From: Pseudomonadota bacterium
Lineage (GTDB): Bacteria; Pseudomonadota; Gammaproteobacteria; Burkholderiales; Burkholderiaceae_B
Assembly (NCBI GenBank): GCA_023387815.1
Contig: JAEWHK010000059.1
Location: 1 to 63,639 of the forward strand
Length of the DNA stretch: 63,639 nt
Direction: 5' to 3'
Part shown: piece by piece, positions 33,875 to 43,061 of the stretch
How positions within the stretch are numbered: the stretch's first letter is position 1
How the letters are laid out: every line of letters begins with the position of its first letter
Made by a program: the position numbers and the translations under genes
The notes under the pieces: model-generated
What the model was told of the DNA's origin: nothing
The model's database searches: none
Seen by the model: the letters and a program-made list of their open reading frames with translations, nothing else

Positions 33875-34687
33875 ATGATTTTTAACACTTTGACCATAGC
33901 CGGTGTTGATCCTTCCGGTGGCGCCGGCATTGTTGCCGACGTCAAAACCATGAGTGCGCTGGGCACCTATGCCTGCGCCGTCATTGCGGCACTGACAGCC
34001 CAGAACACGCGCGGCGTTACCGGCGTGCTGCCGGTGAGTCCGGATTTTGTGCAGCAGCAGATCGACACGCTGTTTGATGATGTCCACATCGATTCGGTCA
34101 AAATCGGCATGCTGGGTCAGGAACCCGTTACCCGTGTTGTGGCCGAACGTCTGGCCTATTGGATGCCCGATCATATCGTTCTGGATCCGGTCATGGTAGC
34201 CAAAAGCGGCGACGTTCTGCTCGATAAACCGGCCATTTCCACCCTGCGCGAGGCACTGATTCCTCTGTCCACGGTCATTACGCCCAATCTGCCCGAAGCC
34301 GGTGTCCTGCTGGGCGAACGCGCGGCCGATTCCCTCAAGGACATGTATCGCGTTGCCGAAAGACTGCGCAAGCTCATGGATCATCACAGACAGGTCTGGG
34401 TGCTGCTCAAGGGCGGCCACCTGCCTGGCAACGATACGATTGATCTGCTGACCGATGGCGATCGCATGATCGAGATCCCCGGCAGGCGCATCGACACGGC
34501 CAACACGCATGGAACGGGGTGCACACTGTCTGCTGCGCTTTGCGCACTGATCCCCGGCACGGGTGACGTACCCGAAGCGGCCAGACTTGCCAAGGCCTAT
34601 ATCGAAAAGGCCATCGCGCGTTCGGGAGAGCTGAATGTGGGCCACGGACACGGGCCGGTGCATCATTTTCATGCCTTGTGGTCCTGA
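33875..34687 (+). CDS. thiD: Hydroxymethylpyrimidine/phosphomethylpyrimidine kinase
   Basis: A 270-residue ribokinase-fold enzyme that phosphorylates HMP and HMP-P in thiamine synthesis. GVDPSGGAGIVADVKTMSAL binds substrate, and THGTGCTLSAALCALIPG carries the anion hole and catalytic Cys/Asp region. GAGG precedes the ATG at 33875. No thiamine pyrophosphate riboswitch is evident in the 120 bases upstream. It is divergent from ppk2. Confidence 0.94.
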   Translation: MIFNTLTIAGVDPSGGAGIVADVKTMSALGTYACAVIAALTAQNTRGVTGVLPVSPDFVQQQIDTLFDDVHIDSVKIGMLGQEPVTRVVAERLAYWMPDHIVLDPVMVAKSGDVLLDKPAISTLREALIPLSTVITPNLPEAGVLLGERAADSLKDMYRVAERLRKLMDHHRQVWVLLKGGHLPGNDTIDLLTDGDRMIEIPGRRIDTANTHGTGCTLSAALCALIPGTGDVPEAARLAKAYIEKAIARSGELNVGHGHGPVHHFHALWS

Positions 34688-34761
34688 AGCCCGAAGCGCC
34701 CGCGGTTGCGGGGTAAAATGTCCCCGATATTCCCATTCAGGATCCAGCTAGATATTTTCCT

Positions 34762-35439
34762 ATGAACGCTCTGACATCTCTCGCCGAACAAAGCCGATTC
34801 AACATGATCGAACAGCAGATCCGTCCCTGGCATGTCCTGGACGAAGACGTGCTGAACGCGCTGTCTGCCATTCCCCGCGACCGGTTCGTGCCGGTCCGCT
34901 ATCAGAATGTGGCTTATTCCGATATTGAAATTCCGCTTGAGGTGGAAGGCATGACCAGCTGTGAATCCATGCTGGCGCCGAAAATTGAAGCCCGACTGGC
35001 CCAGGAACTGCAGCTGTCTCCCACAGACGGCGTTCTGGAAATCGGTACGGGATCAGGTTATCAGGCCGCCCTGCTGGCCCGCCTGTGCAGCAATGTGGTC
35101 AGCGTGGAAATCGACCGTCATATTGCGGCTTTCGGCAAGGCCAACCTGGAGCGCGAGAATATTTCAAATGTGAAAGTTGAAATTGGCGACGGACGTGCCG
35201 GCTGGGGAACAGGCGAATACAGCGCCATTCTGCTGACCGGTTCCATTCCCAATATTCCGGATTCACTCAAGTACCAACTGACCATTGGTGGCCGTCTGGT
35301 TGCCATCGTGGGACAGTCTCCCGTCATGACAGCACTGCGTATTACCCGGGTCAGCGCAGCTGCGTTTGAAACGGAATCGCTGTTTGATACGCTGGCCAAG
35401 CCCCTGCGTGGCACAACAGTATCTCACTTCAAGTTCTGA
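34762..35439 (+). CDS. Protein-L-isoaspartate O-methyltransferase family protein
   Basis: A 225-residue SAM-dependent methyltransferase of the PCMT type. The SAM-binding motif VLEIGTGSGYQAALLA lies at about 92-108. It shares FNMIEQQIRPWHVLDE with the betaproteobacterial variant found upstream of tolC rather than the classical Pcm beside surE, so isoaspartyl repair is probable but not proven. RBS is weak. It is convergent with the hldE-type gene. The isoaspartyl theme returns in iaaA but the genes are unlinked. Confidence 0.85.
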   Translation: MNALTSLAEQSRFNMIEQQIRPWHVLDEDVLNALSAIPRDRFVPVRYQNVAYSDIEIPLEVEGMTSCESMLAPKIEARLAQELQLSPTDGVLEIGTGSGYQAALLARLCSNVVSVEIDRHIAAFGKANLERENISNVKVEIGDGRAGWGTGEYSAILLTGSIPNIPDSLKYQLTIGGRLVAIVGQSPVMTALRITRVSAAAFETESLFDTLAKPLRGTTVSHFKF

Positions 35440-35467
35440 GGCCCTGTACGAGTACTGGTCAGTACGG

Positions 35468-35968
35468 TTACTGGCCTTTACCGTTACCGCGAATCGCGTT
35501 GACAAGCGCGGTGGTGGAACGCTGAAAACGAAACGGAATGGCCACGGCCCGACCGCCCCAGCTTTTCACCAACGCGGTTTCCCGTAATTTCTCCATCTCA
35601 TAGTCGCCCCCTTTGACGATAATATCCGGACGCAACTGTTCGATCAGTTCGTAGGGCGTATCTTCATCGAAAACGGTGGCCGCTGATACGCTGTCAAGTG
35701 CGGCCAGCATGGCCTGCCGATCGTCCTGCCCGTTCAGTGGTCTGTCGGGCGCCTTGCCCAATCGACGCACCGATGCATCTGTGTTTACCGCAACCACCAG
35801 GCTGGCACCCAGCTGCGCCGCTTCGTCCAGATAACTGACGTGACCTCGGTGCAGAATATCGAAAACGCCGTTGGTAAACACCAGCGGACGGGCAAGCGTG
35901 CCATTGCGCACGGCCTCGATACACTGTTCACGACTCAGGATTTTTCTTTCAAAACGCACAGTCATCAT
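35468..35968 (-). CDS. rfaE2: D-glycero-beta-D-manno-heptose 1-phosphate adenylyltransferase
   Basis: A stand-alone 166-residue nucleotidyltransferase domain of HldE (RfaE2). FTNGVFDILHRGHVSYLDEA carries the HxGH active site, followed by KGGDYEMEKLRE. It makes ADP-heptose precursor for LPS core. The kinase domain RfaE1 is not fused here and not in the window. The start overlaps the ubiB stop by ATGA (35965-35968); the next codon is also ATG. Cotranslation with ubiB is likely, although the two pathways differ. Confidence 0.92.
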   Translation of the reverse strand: MMTVRFERKILSREQCIEAVRNGTLARPLVFTNGVFDILHRGHVSYLDEAAQLGASLVVAVNTDASVRRLGKAPDRPLNGQDDRQAMLAALDSVSAATVFDEDTPYELIEQLRPDIIVKGGDYEMEKLRETALVKSWGGRAVAIPFRFQRSTTALVNAIRGNGKGQ

Positions 35969-37536
35969 TTCCATCCCAGCAAGGTTGCAACCAGCCAGAG
36001 AATCAATCCTGCCTGCAGCGTCAGCACGATTGTCATAACAATGAAAATGCGTTCACTGCGTCGATGACTTTTGCCCAGCTGATTCAGCTCTTTACGCATT
36101 GCAGGCAGGCTATCCTGTCGTGCAAGCTGCGTATGCACCAGGCGCGGGATCTCCGGCAACAGATGCGACCACTGGGCGGCTTCCTTGCGAACCTGGGCCA
36201 CGAAAGCGCGCGGACCGATACGGTCCCACATCCAGCGTTCAAGAAACGGCTTGGCGGTCTGCCAAAGATCCAGATCCGGATCCAGCTGCCGCCCCATCCC
36301 TTCTACATTAAGCAGGGTTTTCTGCAGCAGTACGAGTTGCGGCTGAATTTCTACATTGAAGCGGCGCGAAGTCTGGAACAGGCGCAGCAGCACCTGGCCA
36401 AGGGAAATCTCCGAGAGCTTGCGGTCAAAGTAAGGCTCGCAGACAGAACGCACCGCCGCTTCCAGTTCTTCTTCGCGCGTGTCTGCAGGCACCCAGCCCG
36501 ATTCAATATGCAGCTGCGCAACGCGACGGTAATCACGGCGGAAAAATGCCAGGAAATTCTGCGACAGATAGTTTTTGTCGAACTCCGAGAGTGAGCCCAC
36601 AATGCCGAAGTCCAGCGCAATATACCGACCCAGCGTCTCGGGCTGCAGCGAGACGAAGATATTGCCTGGATGCATGTCGGCGTGAAAGAACCCGTCTTCA
36701 AAAACCTGGGTGAAGAAAATTTCAACGCCATTGCGAGCCAGTTTCTTGATGTCCACGCCCGCCATTTCAAGTTTTTCAATCTGGCTGATTGGCACACCAT
36801 GCATACGCTGCATGGTCATAACGGTCTTGCTGGTGAACTCCCAGACTACTTCAGGCACCAGCAGAAGATCCGCGCGTTTCGGACTGGATTCGAAATTGCG
36901 GCGAAGCTGGCTGCAATTGGCCGCTTCCACCTGCAGATCCAGTTCGTCATGCAGGTACTTGTCAAATTCGCTGACCACTTCCTTGGGACGAAGACGTCGA
37001 CCATCGGGCAGCAGGCGCTCTACAAAACCGGCAAACATTTTCATGAGCGCAAGGTCGCGTTCAATCACCGCCAGCATGCCAGGGCGCAGCACTTTCACCG
37101 CCACTTCACGGCCATCGTGCAGCACGGCAAAATGGACCTGCGCAACTGAGGCTGATGCCACCGGCTCTTTGTCAAACAGCGCGAACAGTTCCGTCGGATG
37201 TTTGCCGAAAGCTTTCTGTATGCTTTCCATGGCAAGCTCGGAAGGGAAAGGCGGCACGCGATCCTGAAGTGCAGATAATTCATCTGCAATATCCAGAGGA
37301 ATCAGATCACGCCGTGTCGACAGCACCTGACCGAATTTGATAAAAATCGGGCCCAGCGATTCCAGCGCCAGGCGCAACCGCTCGCCGCGCGGCTGCTCAA
37401 AACTGCGGCCAAGCCTGACAACCTTGAGCAGGGAACTGGCTATCGGATGCTGCAGACTGCTGAGTACGAGCTCATCCAGGCCATAACGCAGACATACCAG
37501 TGCAATACGTATCAGCCTTAAGGTAGACAGGATCAT
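35965..37536 (-). CDS. ubiB: Ubiquinone biosynthesis kinase-like protein UbiB
   Basis: A 523-residue member of the ABC1/UbiB atypical kinase family. The KxGQ motif is in PIFIKFGQVLSTRRDLIP, the Ala-rich loop in VASASVAQVHFAV, the Lys in REVAVKVLRPGM and the metal site in HADMHPGN and ALDFGIVG. Two C-terminal membrane helices end the protein (IVMTIVLTLQAGLILWLVATL). It is needed for coenzyme Q assembly. It overlaps ubiJ by four bases upstream and rfaE2 by four downstream, so the three form a tightly coupled operon. Confidence 0.95.
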   Translation of the reverse strand: MILSTLRLIRIALVCLRYGLDELVLSSLQHPIASSLLKVVRLGRSFEQPRGERLRLALESLGPIFIKFGQVLSTRRDLIPLDIADELSALQDRVPPFPSELAMESIQKAFGKHPTELFALFDKEPVASASVAQVHFAVLHDGREVAVKVLRPGMLAVIERDLALMKMFAGFVERLLPDGRRLRPKEVVSEFDKYLHDELDLQVEAANCSQLRRNFESSPKRADLLLVPEVVWEFTSKTVMTMQRMHGVPISQIEKLEMAGVDIKKLARNGVEIFFTQVFEDGFFHADMHPGNIFVSLQPETLGRYIALDFGIVGSLSEFDKNYLSQNFLAFFRRDYRRVAQLHIESGWVPADTREEELEAAVRSVCEPYFDRKLSEISLGQVLLRLFQTSRRFNVEIQPQLVLLQKTLLNVEGMGRQLDPDLDLWQTAKPFLERWMWDRIGPRAFVAQVRKEAAQWSHLLPEIPRLVHTQLARQDSLPAMRKELNQLGKSHRRSERIFIVMTIVLTLQAGLILWLVATLLGWK

Positions 37537-38162
37537 GAACCGCTCCTGCGCTGGCGCGCTTCAAGCGCACGCAGCCGGGCATCAAGCTGATCCAGCGACA
37601 CGGTAGAAGCGCGCAGCGTGTCTTCCCAGGTTTGCAGCGCCGGCCTTCCCAGCACCATGCCGGCTTCTTCAGACACGTATTCGCTCAGGTTTTCCGTAAG
37701 GCGCTGTGCCGCCGTTCCGGTAGTACTGACGGCCTGGCGCAATAGCATATGGATCTGTCGGGACAGCATGCCGCCCGTGAATCGTGCCAGTTCATGTTCG
37801 GAATCCCAGCGCAGATCACGTGCCAGTTCCGAGATGAGCTGCGCCAGGCCGGCATCGCCTTCCAGATGCAGCAGCGAGGCCAGTTGCGCAGGGTTCTCGC
37901 GGTTGCGCAGCGCGGCAGGTAAATCGGACAGACGATGATCCGGCACTGTCAGTGTGACATCGGCCTTGATCGCCGGATCGGCACGTTCCACCAGTCCGTC
38001 ATGCAGCAACGTGAAGCGCAGGTCAAGACGACTGATACGAATGCGCACGGTTTTACCCGCATGCTCGGCGATGCGCGTTTTAGCCCAGGGCTCTCGCGCC
38101 AGCAGCAGATTCAGTGCACGTACAACAAGCAGGGTGGGATCAGGGAAGGCAGGCAGCAGCAT
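37533..38162 (-). CDS. ubiJ: UbiJ-like SCP2-domain protein
   Basis: A 209-residue protein with an N-terminal SCP2 sterol-carrier-like domain (residues 10-110, RIRISRLDLRFTLLHDGLVE) and a C-terminal coiled coil near residue 180-205 (STVSLDQLDARLRALEARQR). This is the layout of UbiJ, an accessory protein of the cytoplasmic Q-biosynthesis complex that binds lipid intermediates. It overlaps ubiB by ATGA, as expected for ubiJ-ubiB. Residue identity in this family is low, but context makes the call good. Confidence 0.85.
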   Translation of the reverse strand: MLLPAFPDPTLLVVRALNLLLAREPWAKTRIAEHAGKTVRIRISRLDLRFTLLHDGLVERADPAIKADVTLTVPDHRLSDLPAALRNRENPAQLASLLHLEGDAGLAQLISELARDLRWDSEHELARFTGGMLSRQIHMLLRQAVSTTGTAAQRLTENLSEYVSEEAGMVLGRPALQTWEDTLRASTVSLDQLDARLRALEARQRRSGS

Positions 38163-38236
38163 AAAAATACGTTAGACCACACAGGATACTGAATCCGATA
38201 GTGTACCCTTTTCAGGCTCAAACCGGCTCGGATTCA

Positions 38237-39100
38237 CTAGCTGTGGCAGTCGGGCACTTCCTGATCCAGATAGACATCAAAGGCCACATCGGTCGCCCAT
38301 TTTTTACGGAAGGCAGCCCATTGATCTGACTCGTCCCATTCTCGCATTCGGGCACGCAACCATTCGGTCTCTTGCTGTTTGTCGTCGGAAAGCAGCCAGG
38401 TGAGCGTACTGGGATTTTCAGGCAGTTCGATTGTGGCAGAAAATTTCTTCCATTCGGGAAATGTCATCAGGTCCTGCCAGACAGTCTGATCGATCAGCCC
38501 AAGATCGCATTTGCCTTCACGGACAGCCACCAGGGCGTCAGATGGCACAGGAAAAGTGAAGACCATCGCCCCGACCTGCGACGCGGCCTGCGCTGCGTCT
38601 GTAGCCGTCGCGGCCAGGCACACACTATGATCTTTCATATCTGCGTGCGTACGCAGCTTCGTATCACTGCGGATCACGGCTTTGGGGAATGTCTGATAGG
38701 AAGTGGGCACATGCGTGACGCCCGCTATTTTCGCGGCGCTGGCGGGCAGACTGTACAGTCCCAGATCCACGGTTCCGTCAGCCAGGGCGGATTTTGCCTG
38801 TTCCGGTGTCATCTGCACCAGCTGCACCTTCACATTAAGTTTTTTTGCCAGGGTCTGGACAACCGGGATATCCAGCCGGTCTGGCGTTCGAACTTTGGCA
38901 CCGGGTGCTGCCGCAGGCGTGACATGAATGACGGCCACGCGTAAAGTTCCCCGTTCTGCCGCCTGCGCAAATGGCGGTGGCTCAGCTGCATGGGTTGCTG
39001 ATTCCATGCCTGGGTAAAGGGTCAGCGACAGAAAAAGAACAAGCGCTGTACCCAATGCAGCGGCAATGGCAACGACGGGTTTTGGCAGATGGCGTGACAC
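38237..39100 (-). CDS. Periplasmic substrate-binding protein (SBP_bac_3-like), accessory to ABC cassette
   Basis: A 287-residue protein if started at GTG 39100; the frame stays open to 39178 and would then overlap the permease by 59 bases. An N-terminal hydrophobic segment (VAIAAALGTALVLFLSLTL) is a signal or anchor. The rest resembles polar amino-acid-type binding proteins (ERGTLRVAVIHVTP, SALADGTVDLGLYSLPAS, SDALVAVREGKCDLGLID). It differs from the family of the nearby SsuA/NrtA-type protein, so this cassette carries two unlike binding proteins. The ligand is unknown. It ends 74 bases before ubiJ. Confidence 0.7.
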   Translation of the reverse strand: MSRHLPKPVVAIAAALGTALVLFLSLTLYPGMESATHAAEPPPFAQAAERGTLRVAVIHVTPAAAPGAKVRTPDRLDIPVVQTLAKKLNVKVQLVQMTPEQAKSALADGTVDLGLYSLPASAAKIAGVTHVPTSYQTFPKAVIRSDTKLRTHADMKDHSVCLAATATDAAQAASQVGAMVFTFPVPSDALVAVREGKCDLGLIDQTVWQDLMTFPEWKKFSATIELPENPSTLTWLLSDDKQQETEWLRARMREWDESDQWAAFRKKWATDVAFDVYLDQEVPDCHS

Positions 39101-39119
39101 GGCAGATCCGGACTCAGTC

Positions 39120-39893
39120 CTAAACGTACTGGTAACGAAGCAATCTGTGCTTGATGCGTTCAAGCACCAGCTGGTCAATCAGGGCAGCCAGAATGGCAAT
39201 CACCAGAATGTTGGCCATTACGCCTGTCATATCACCGGTGTCGCCCGAAAAACTCAGCGACCTTCCCAGGCCTTTGCCAAAATCCACCAGCATTTCCACG
39301 GAAATCAGCGCGCGCCAGGCATTACCGAAGGCCAGTTGCGCCCCCGTGATCAGTTCAGGCATGACGGCAGGCAGATAGACGCGACGTACCAGACCCCAAC
39401 GGCTGGCTCCCATGACACGCGCGGCAGAGATATGCACTTTCTGCACCGATTCGGTGGCGTTCATAACGCTGAGCGCAGCGGGGAAAAACGCCGCCAGCGC
39501 AACCACGACGATCATGGGTTTGTTGCCAAACCCCCAGACGATCAGAAACAGCGGCACCCAGGCAATGCTGGGCAGCGACTGCAGAATCACGATCACATTG
39601 CGCAGGACTTCGCGGAAGAAATTCAGACTGGCCGCCAGCAAACCAAAGGCAACGCCACATACCAATGCAATGCCATATCCGCTGCCCAGACGCGCCAGCG
39701 ATCCCATCAGGCCCGTATAGAACTCACCACTGCGAACACTATCTGACAGACGTTCCAGAACAGGCAGGATGCCGGGCATGAGAAAATCCGGCAAGGTCAT
39801 TGCGACCAATTGCCAGACCAGAAGAATGAATGCGATGGCAAGCACCACCGCCAGCGGCTTTTTAAAGCCGCCGATGCGGGTGTTGTTGCTCAC
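39120..39893 (-). CDS. SsuC/TauC-type ABC transporter permease
   Basis: A 257-residue permease with six hydrophobic segments. The ATPase-contact loop is AARVMGASRWGLVRRVYLPAVMP and the nitrate/taurine family form is clear. It starts with GTG at 39893, overlapping the stop of the binding-protein gene by GTGA, so the two are translationally coupled. Such importers take up nitrate, taurine, alkanesulfonates, thiamine precursors or phthalates; the ligand cannot be read from sequence. Confidence 0.88.
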   Translation of the reverse strand: MSNNTRIGGFKKPLAVVLAIAFILLVWQLVAMTLPDFLMPGILPVLERLSDSVRSGEFYTGLMGSLARLGSGYGIALVCGVAFGLLAASLNFFREVLRNVIVILQSLPSIAWVPLFLIVWGFGNKPMIVVVALAAFFPAALSVMNATESVQKVHISAARVMGASRWGLVRRVYLPAVMPELITGAQLAFGNAWRALISVEMLVDFGKGLGRSLSFSGDTGDMTGVMANILVIAILAALIDQLVLERIKHRLLRYQYV

Positions 39894-40888
39894 AGTTTAC
39901 GAGCCTTTTGCCATTCGAGATCCAGCACGCTGTTAACGTCAAATGGGTTGCCGTCCTTGGTTTTCAGGGAACCGTCGCGCTCCATGATGCGGGCCAGTTC
40001 GGTCATGCGCTCGATATCTTTATCTGTCACTGTCGGCGTAAATACCTGGGTTTTGATGGCATCTTCAATCACTGTTTCGCGAGGCAGATCGCCTTTTTTC
40101 AGCGTTTTGAGGGTAGGCTCGGCAATAAAGTAACTGGCAATCAGTTTGGAAGCCTGCGCGGGTTGTTTTTCCAGCAGTTCGATGGCCTGCTGTTGCGCAT
40201 CCAGCGCCTTCCAGATGTCATCCTTGCGCGATTCGAGTACTTTACCGGACGTGATTACCACCATGCAGGGGAATGGCCAGCTTTCACCCACTTCATAGAT
40301 CTGTTTGACGGGCGCAACCAGTTGCGCAATGCGGTCATAGGGTTCGAAGAGGAATGCAGCGTTGACGCGATTACCAACCAGAGACTGGACAGCAACGGCA
40401 GGGCTTACACCCATCACACTGACATCACCTTCTTTCAGATTCGCTTCCTTAAGTACCACGCCACGCAAAACGGTGTCGGCTGTACTGCCCTGACTTTGCG
40501 AGGCCAGCGTTTTACCTTTGAGGTCGGCCAGCGTATTGATGCCGGCATCGTCACGAACAACCAGGGAATGATAGCCGCGCTGCGCACCACCCACCACTTT
40601 CAGATCTGCGCCACGAGAGGCCCAGGCGATTGCATTGGTAAAGCCCAGCACACCCATGTCAACCTGACCGCCTACAATGGCCTTGATCAGATCCGTACCG
40701 GATTTGAATTCCACCAGATCCGTGTCTAGACCCTGTTTCTTGTAGAACTCGCCTTCCTGCGCCACAATTGCCTGCGCATCGTCCATTACCCGCAGGTATC
40801 CGACCTTGAGCTTGTCTGCTGCCATGGCAGCGCCGGAAAACAACAGGGAAGCCACCAGAGGCAAGGCAGTCCATTTACGAATATTCAT
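39890..40888 (-). CDS. NitT/TauT-family ABC substrate-binding protein
   Basis: A 332-residue periplasmic protein of the SsuA/NMT1 type. The signal peptide is residues 1-24 (ending AAMAADK). KVGYLRVMDDAQAIVAQEGEFYKKQGL and FKSGTDLIKAIVGGQVDMGV show the family pattern. ATG 40888 is preferred over the GTG two codons upstream, with AAGAGAGA as ribosome site. It lies between the ATPase gene (134-base gap) and the permease gene (4-base overlap). Confidence 0.9.
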   Translation of the reverse strand: MNIRKWTALPLVASLLFSGAAMAADKLKVGYLRVMDDAQAIVAQEGEFYKKQGLDTDLVEFKSGTDLIKAIVGGQVDMGVLGFTNAIAWASRGADLKVVGGAQRGYHSLVVRDDAGINTLADLKGKTLASQSQGSTADTVLRGVVLKEANLKEGDVSVMGVSPAVAVQSLVGNRVNAAFLFEPYDRIAQLVAPVKQIYEVGESWPFPCMVVITSGKVLESRKDDIWKALDAQQQAIELLEKQPAQASKLIASYFIAEPTLKTLKKGDLPRETVIEDAIKTQVFTPTVTDKDIERMTELARIMERDGSLKTKDGNPFDVNSVLDLEWQKARKL

Positions 40889-41022
40889 TGTCACTCTCTC
40901 TTAAAAATTGCATATTTGTCTTTCTGTGACAGGGCCGGTTCAGCACACTGTCGTCTTTTCATTCAGCCAGATCTGACACGTTTGGATACAGGTCAGATAA
41001 ATGCGATTCAGCTCCTATTCGT

Positions 41023-41793
41023 TCAGGCTGCCAGTTTTCCAGCCTGCGGTTTGCTGTCGTGCTTGACGGCAATACCCAGAAGGCTCAGGATCTCGCGTTT
41101 TTCGGCGGCCAGATCAGACAGATCATGGGTACGTTCGCGATGGGTCAGATTGAATTCCTTCAGCACCGTGGCCGGCCGCGAACTGAAGACCAGTACGCGA
41201 TCTGCCAGGAACAGGGCTTCATCAACATCGTGGGTCACCAGCAGCACGGTGGGGCGCGCCTGCTCAACGAGATCAAGCAGGACGTCCTGAAGACTCAGGC
41301 GAGTCAGTGCATCCAGTGCGCCAAAGGGTTCGTCAAGCAGCAGGACTTCAGGCTCAGCAATAAACGCCCGGGCCAGCGCCGCACGCTGCCGCATTCCGCC
41401 TGACACCTGATGGGGATAATAGTCTTCAAAACCATCCAGCCCGACCCGTTTGAGCCAGCCTGTGGCGCGCTCATGCGCCTGTCTGCGGGCAACCTGTTGA
41501 AATTCCAGCGCCATGGCGACGTTCTGTTTAAGCGTCAGCCAGGGATAGAGCGCATGCTCCTGAAAAACCAGGGTGCGACTAGGATCGGGTTTGGCAACGG
41601 TCTGTGAATCTGCGGAGATGGTTCCGGATGTGGTATCTTCCAGACCGGCAGCCATGTGCAGCAGCGTGGATTTGCCGGACCCCGAGGGTCCTACCAGTGC
41701 GACGATTTCGCCAGACTGGAATGAAGCACTGAAATTTTCGACAACTGACAGCGAACCGAACTGCTTATAAACGTTATTGAAGCCAAGATTCAC
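41023..41793 (-). CDS. SsuB/TauB-type ABC transporter ATPase
   Basis: A 256-residue ATPase of the nitrate/sulfonate/bicarbonate family. Walker A GPSGSGKS, Q-loop LVFQEHALYPWLT, signature VSGGMRQR, Walker B VLLLDEPFGALD and switch VTHDVDEAL are all present. The start is taken as GTG 41793, which has GGGG at 41803-41806; a TTG at 41829 would add 12 residues without support. It is the first gene of the cassette. The region upstream (41830-41900) is very AT-rich and holds the likely promoter. Confidence 0.92.
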   Translation of the reverse strand: MNLGFNNVYKQFGSLSVVENFSASFQSGEIVALVGPSGSGKSTLLHMAAGLEDTTSGTISADSQTVAKPDPSRTLVFQEHALYPWLTLKQNVAMALEFQQVARRQAHERATGWLKRVGLDGFEDYYPHQVSGGMRQRAALARAFIAEPEVLLLDEPFGALDALTRLSLQDVLLDLVEQARPTVLLVTHDVDEALFLADRVLVFSSRPATVLKEFNLTHRERTHDLSDLAAEKREILSLLGIAVKHDSKPQAGKLAA

Positions 41794-41937
41794 GATATTT
41801 TTCCCCGTTTGATCTGAAACTATAACCAAAACTTCTTAAGAGAAAAAATAATTAGTATTTATTTTTATATAGCTGTAGGTTATTTATAATAATCTGGGGT
41901 CATATAGGGCAGCGAGCCTGAGCGGAACACGCCCATG

Positions 41938-41968
41938 AAAAAAGCGCAGTCCTGTCATAAGACTGCGC
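41938..41968 (-). terminator. Intrinsic terminator after the Tim44-like gene
   Basis: On the minus strand GCGCAGTC (41961-41968) and GACTGCGC (41944-41951) form an 8-bp stem with a 9-base loop, followed by six T (41938-41943). This is a classic intrinsic terminator for the Tim44-like gene and isolates it from the ABC cassette. Confidence 0.85.
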
Positions 41969-42059
41969 CTTCAATTACCGGCTGATGTCGATGAGACTAA
42001 CGACCTGGCGATGGCAGAGCAAGCGACCGGGTCACCAATCGCCTGCCCCCTCTCCTATG

Positions 42060-43061
42060 TCAGGAGGCGTTTTCTACCGGGATCTGCTGAATACCGGCCA
42101 GCAGCCAGCCTGAACTGTTTTCCTTGTACAGGTTCCACACTTCCTCGAAGCGGAAGGCAGCTTCCTGCGCATCTTCACGCAGCATGCCCGAGAACCGCAC
42201 AGAAGCCAGATGGCCGTCCTGAACCTGTTCAATACCCAGCAGTTCGGCGTTAAGCAGTACCACTTCAGTCACGCTTTGACCAGCGCGGCTGGTGATCTGC
42301 GGTGACAACTCGCCAATCAGGTCATCAGTCAGGTAATTTTTCAGCTCTTCGATATCGCCACGATCCCATAATCCCTGAATAGTGACAAACTGCTTTTTGG
42401 CAATCTGCAGGAAGGCTGGGGTATCAAAGTCTCCCGGAATGTACCAGCTCTTGTCAGCAGGCTCACTGGTTGCCTGGGTCTGACCGGAAAACTCGGTGGC
42501 AGACAGGCCGCCACTTTGCTGAGCGTAGCTTGTCCCCTGTGTGTTGCCTGAGGATGCCTGATGGCGCGAACCCGGCTGCGGACGCGCCTGATTGTCGGCC
42601 TGACGCTGCATGGGTGAGGCCCCCTGGAAGGCATGACCAGACTGACCGCCGCGCAGACGACGCACAATGAACATCACGCCAAAAATTACAATCGCAATAA
42701 GAATGGCGCTGGACAGGAATTCAAGCAGCGCGCCACCCAGCCCCAGGCTGGACAACAGGGCGGCAATACCCAGACCCGCTGCGATACCGGCAATGGGGCC
42801 CAGGAAACGCGAGAATCCGCTACGCTGTGTCGCCGCATTCGCATTGGCCGCATTTCGGGCAGGCGCTGCAGACGAACGATTGAAAGTATTGGGAGCCTGC
42901 GCGGCAGGCGCGCGATTCGTTGTAATGTTTGAAGACTGGCGACCAAAGCTGCCGCCCCCACCCATACGACGTGCCTCTGCATCGTGCGTCACGGCGAGCA
43001 TACTTGCTGACGCCACGACAATCAGCGCTGCGGACAGATATTTAGACCACTTTTTGAACAT
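42060..43061 (-). CDS. Tim44-like domain protein
   Basis: A 333-residue protein. A signal peptide or anchor covers residues 1-28, followed by a Gly/Ser/Asn/Ala-rich linker starting RRMGGGGSFGRQSS, two hydrophobic helices around residues 90-135, a Gln/Ser-rich stretch, and a C-terminal Tim44-like domain (about 205-330, AFLQIAKKQFVTIQGLWDRG). Such proteins are common beside ubiE in betaproteobacteria; their role is uncertain, perhaps membrane protein handling. GGAG precedes ATG 43061. Confidence 0.88.
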   Translation of the reverse strand: MFKKWSKYLSAALIVVASASMLAVTHDAEARRMGGGGSFGRQSSNITTNRAPAAQAPNTFNRSSAAPARNAANANAATQRSGFSRFLGPIAGIAAGLGIAALLSSLGLGGALLEFLSSAILIAIVIFGVMFIVRRLRGGQSGHAFQGASPMQRQADNQARPQPGSRHQASSGNTQGTSYAQQSGGLSATEFSGQTQATSEPADKSWYIPGDFDTPAFLQIAKKQFVTIQGLWDRGDIEELKNYLTDDLIGELSPQITSRAGQSVTEVVLLNAELLGIEQVQDGHLASVRFSGMLREDAQEAAFRFEEVWNLYKENSSGWLLAGIQQIPVENAS

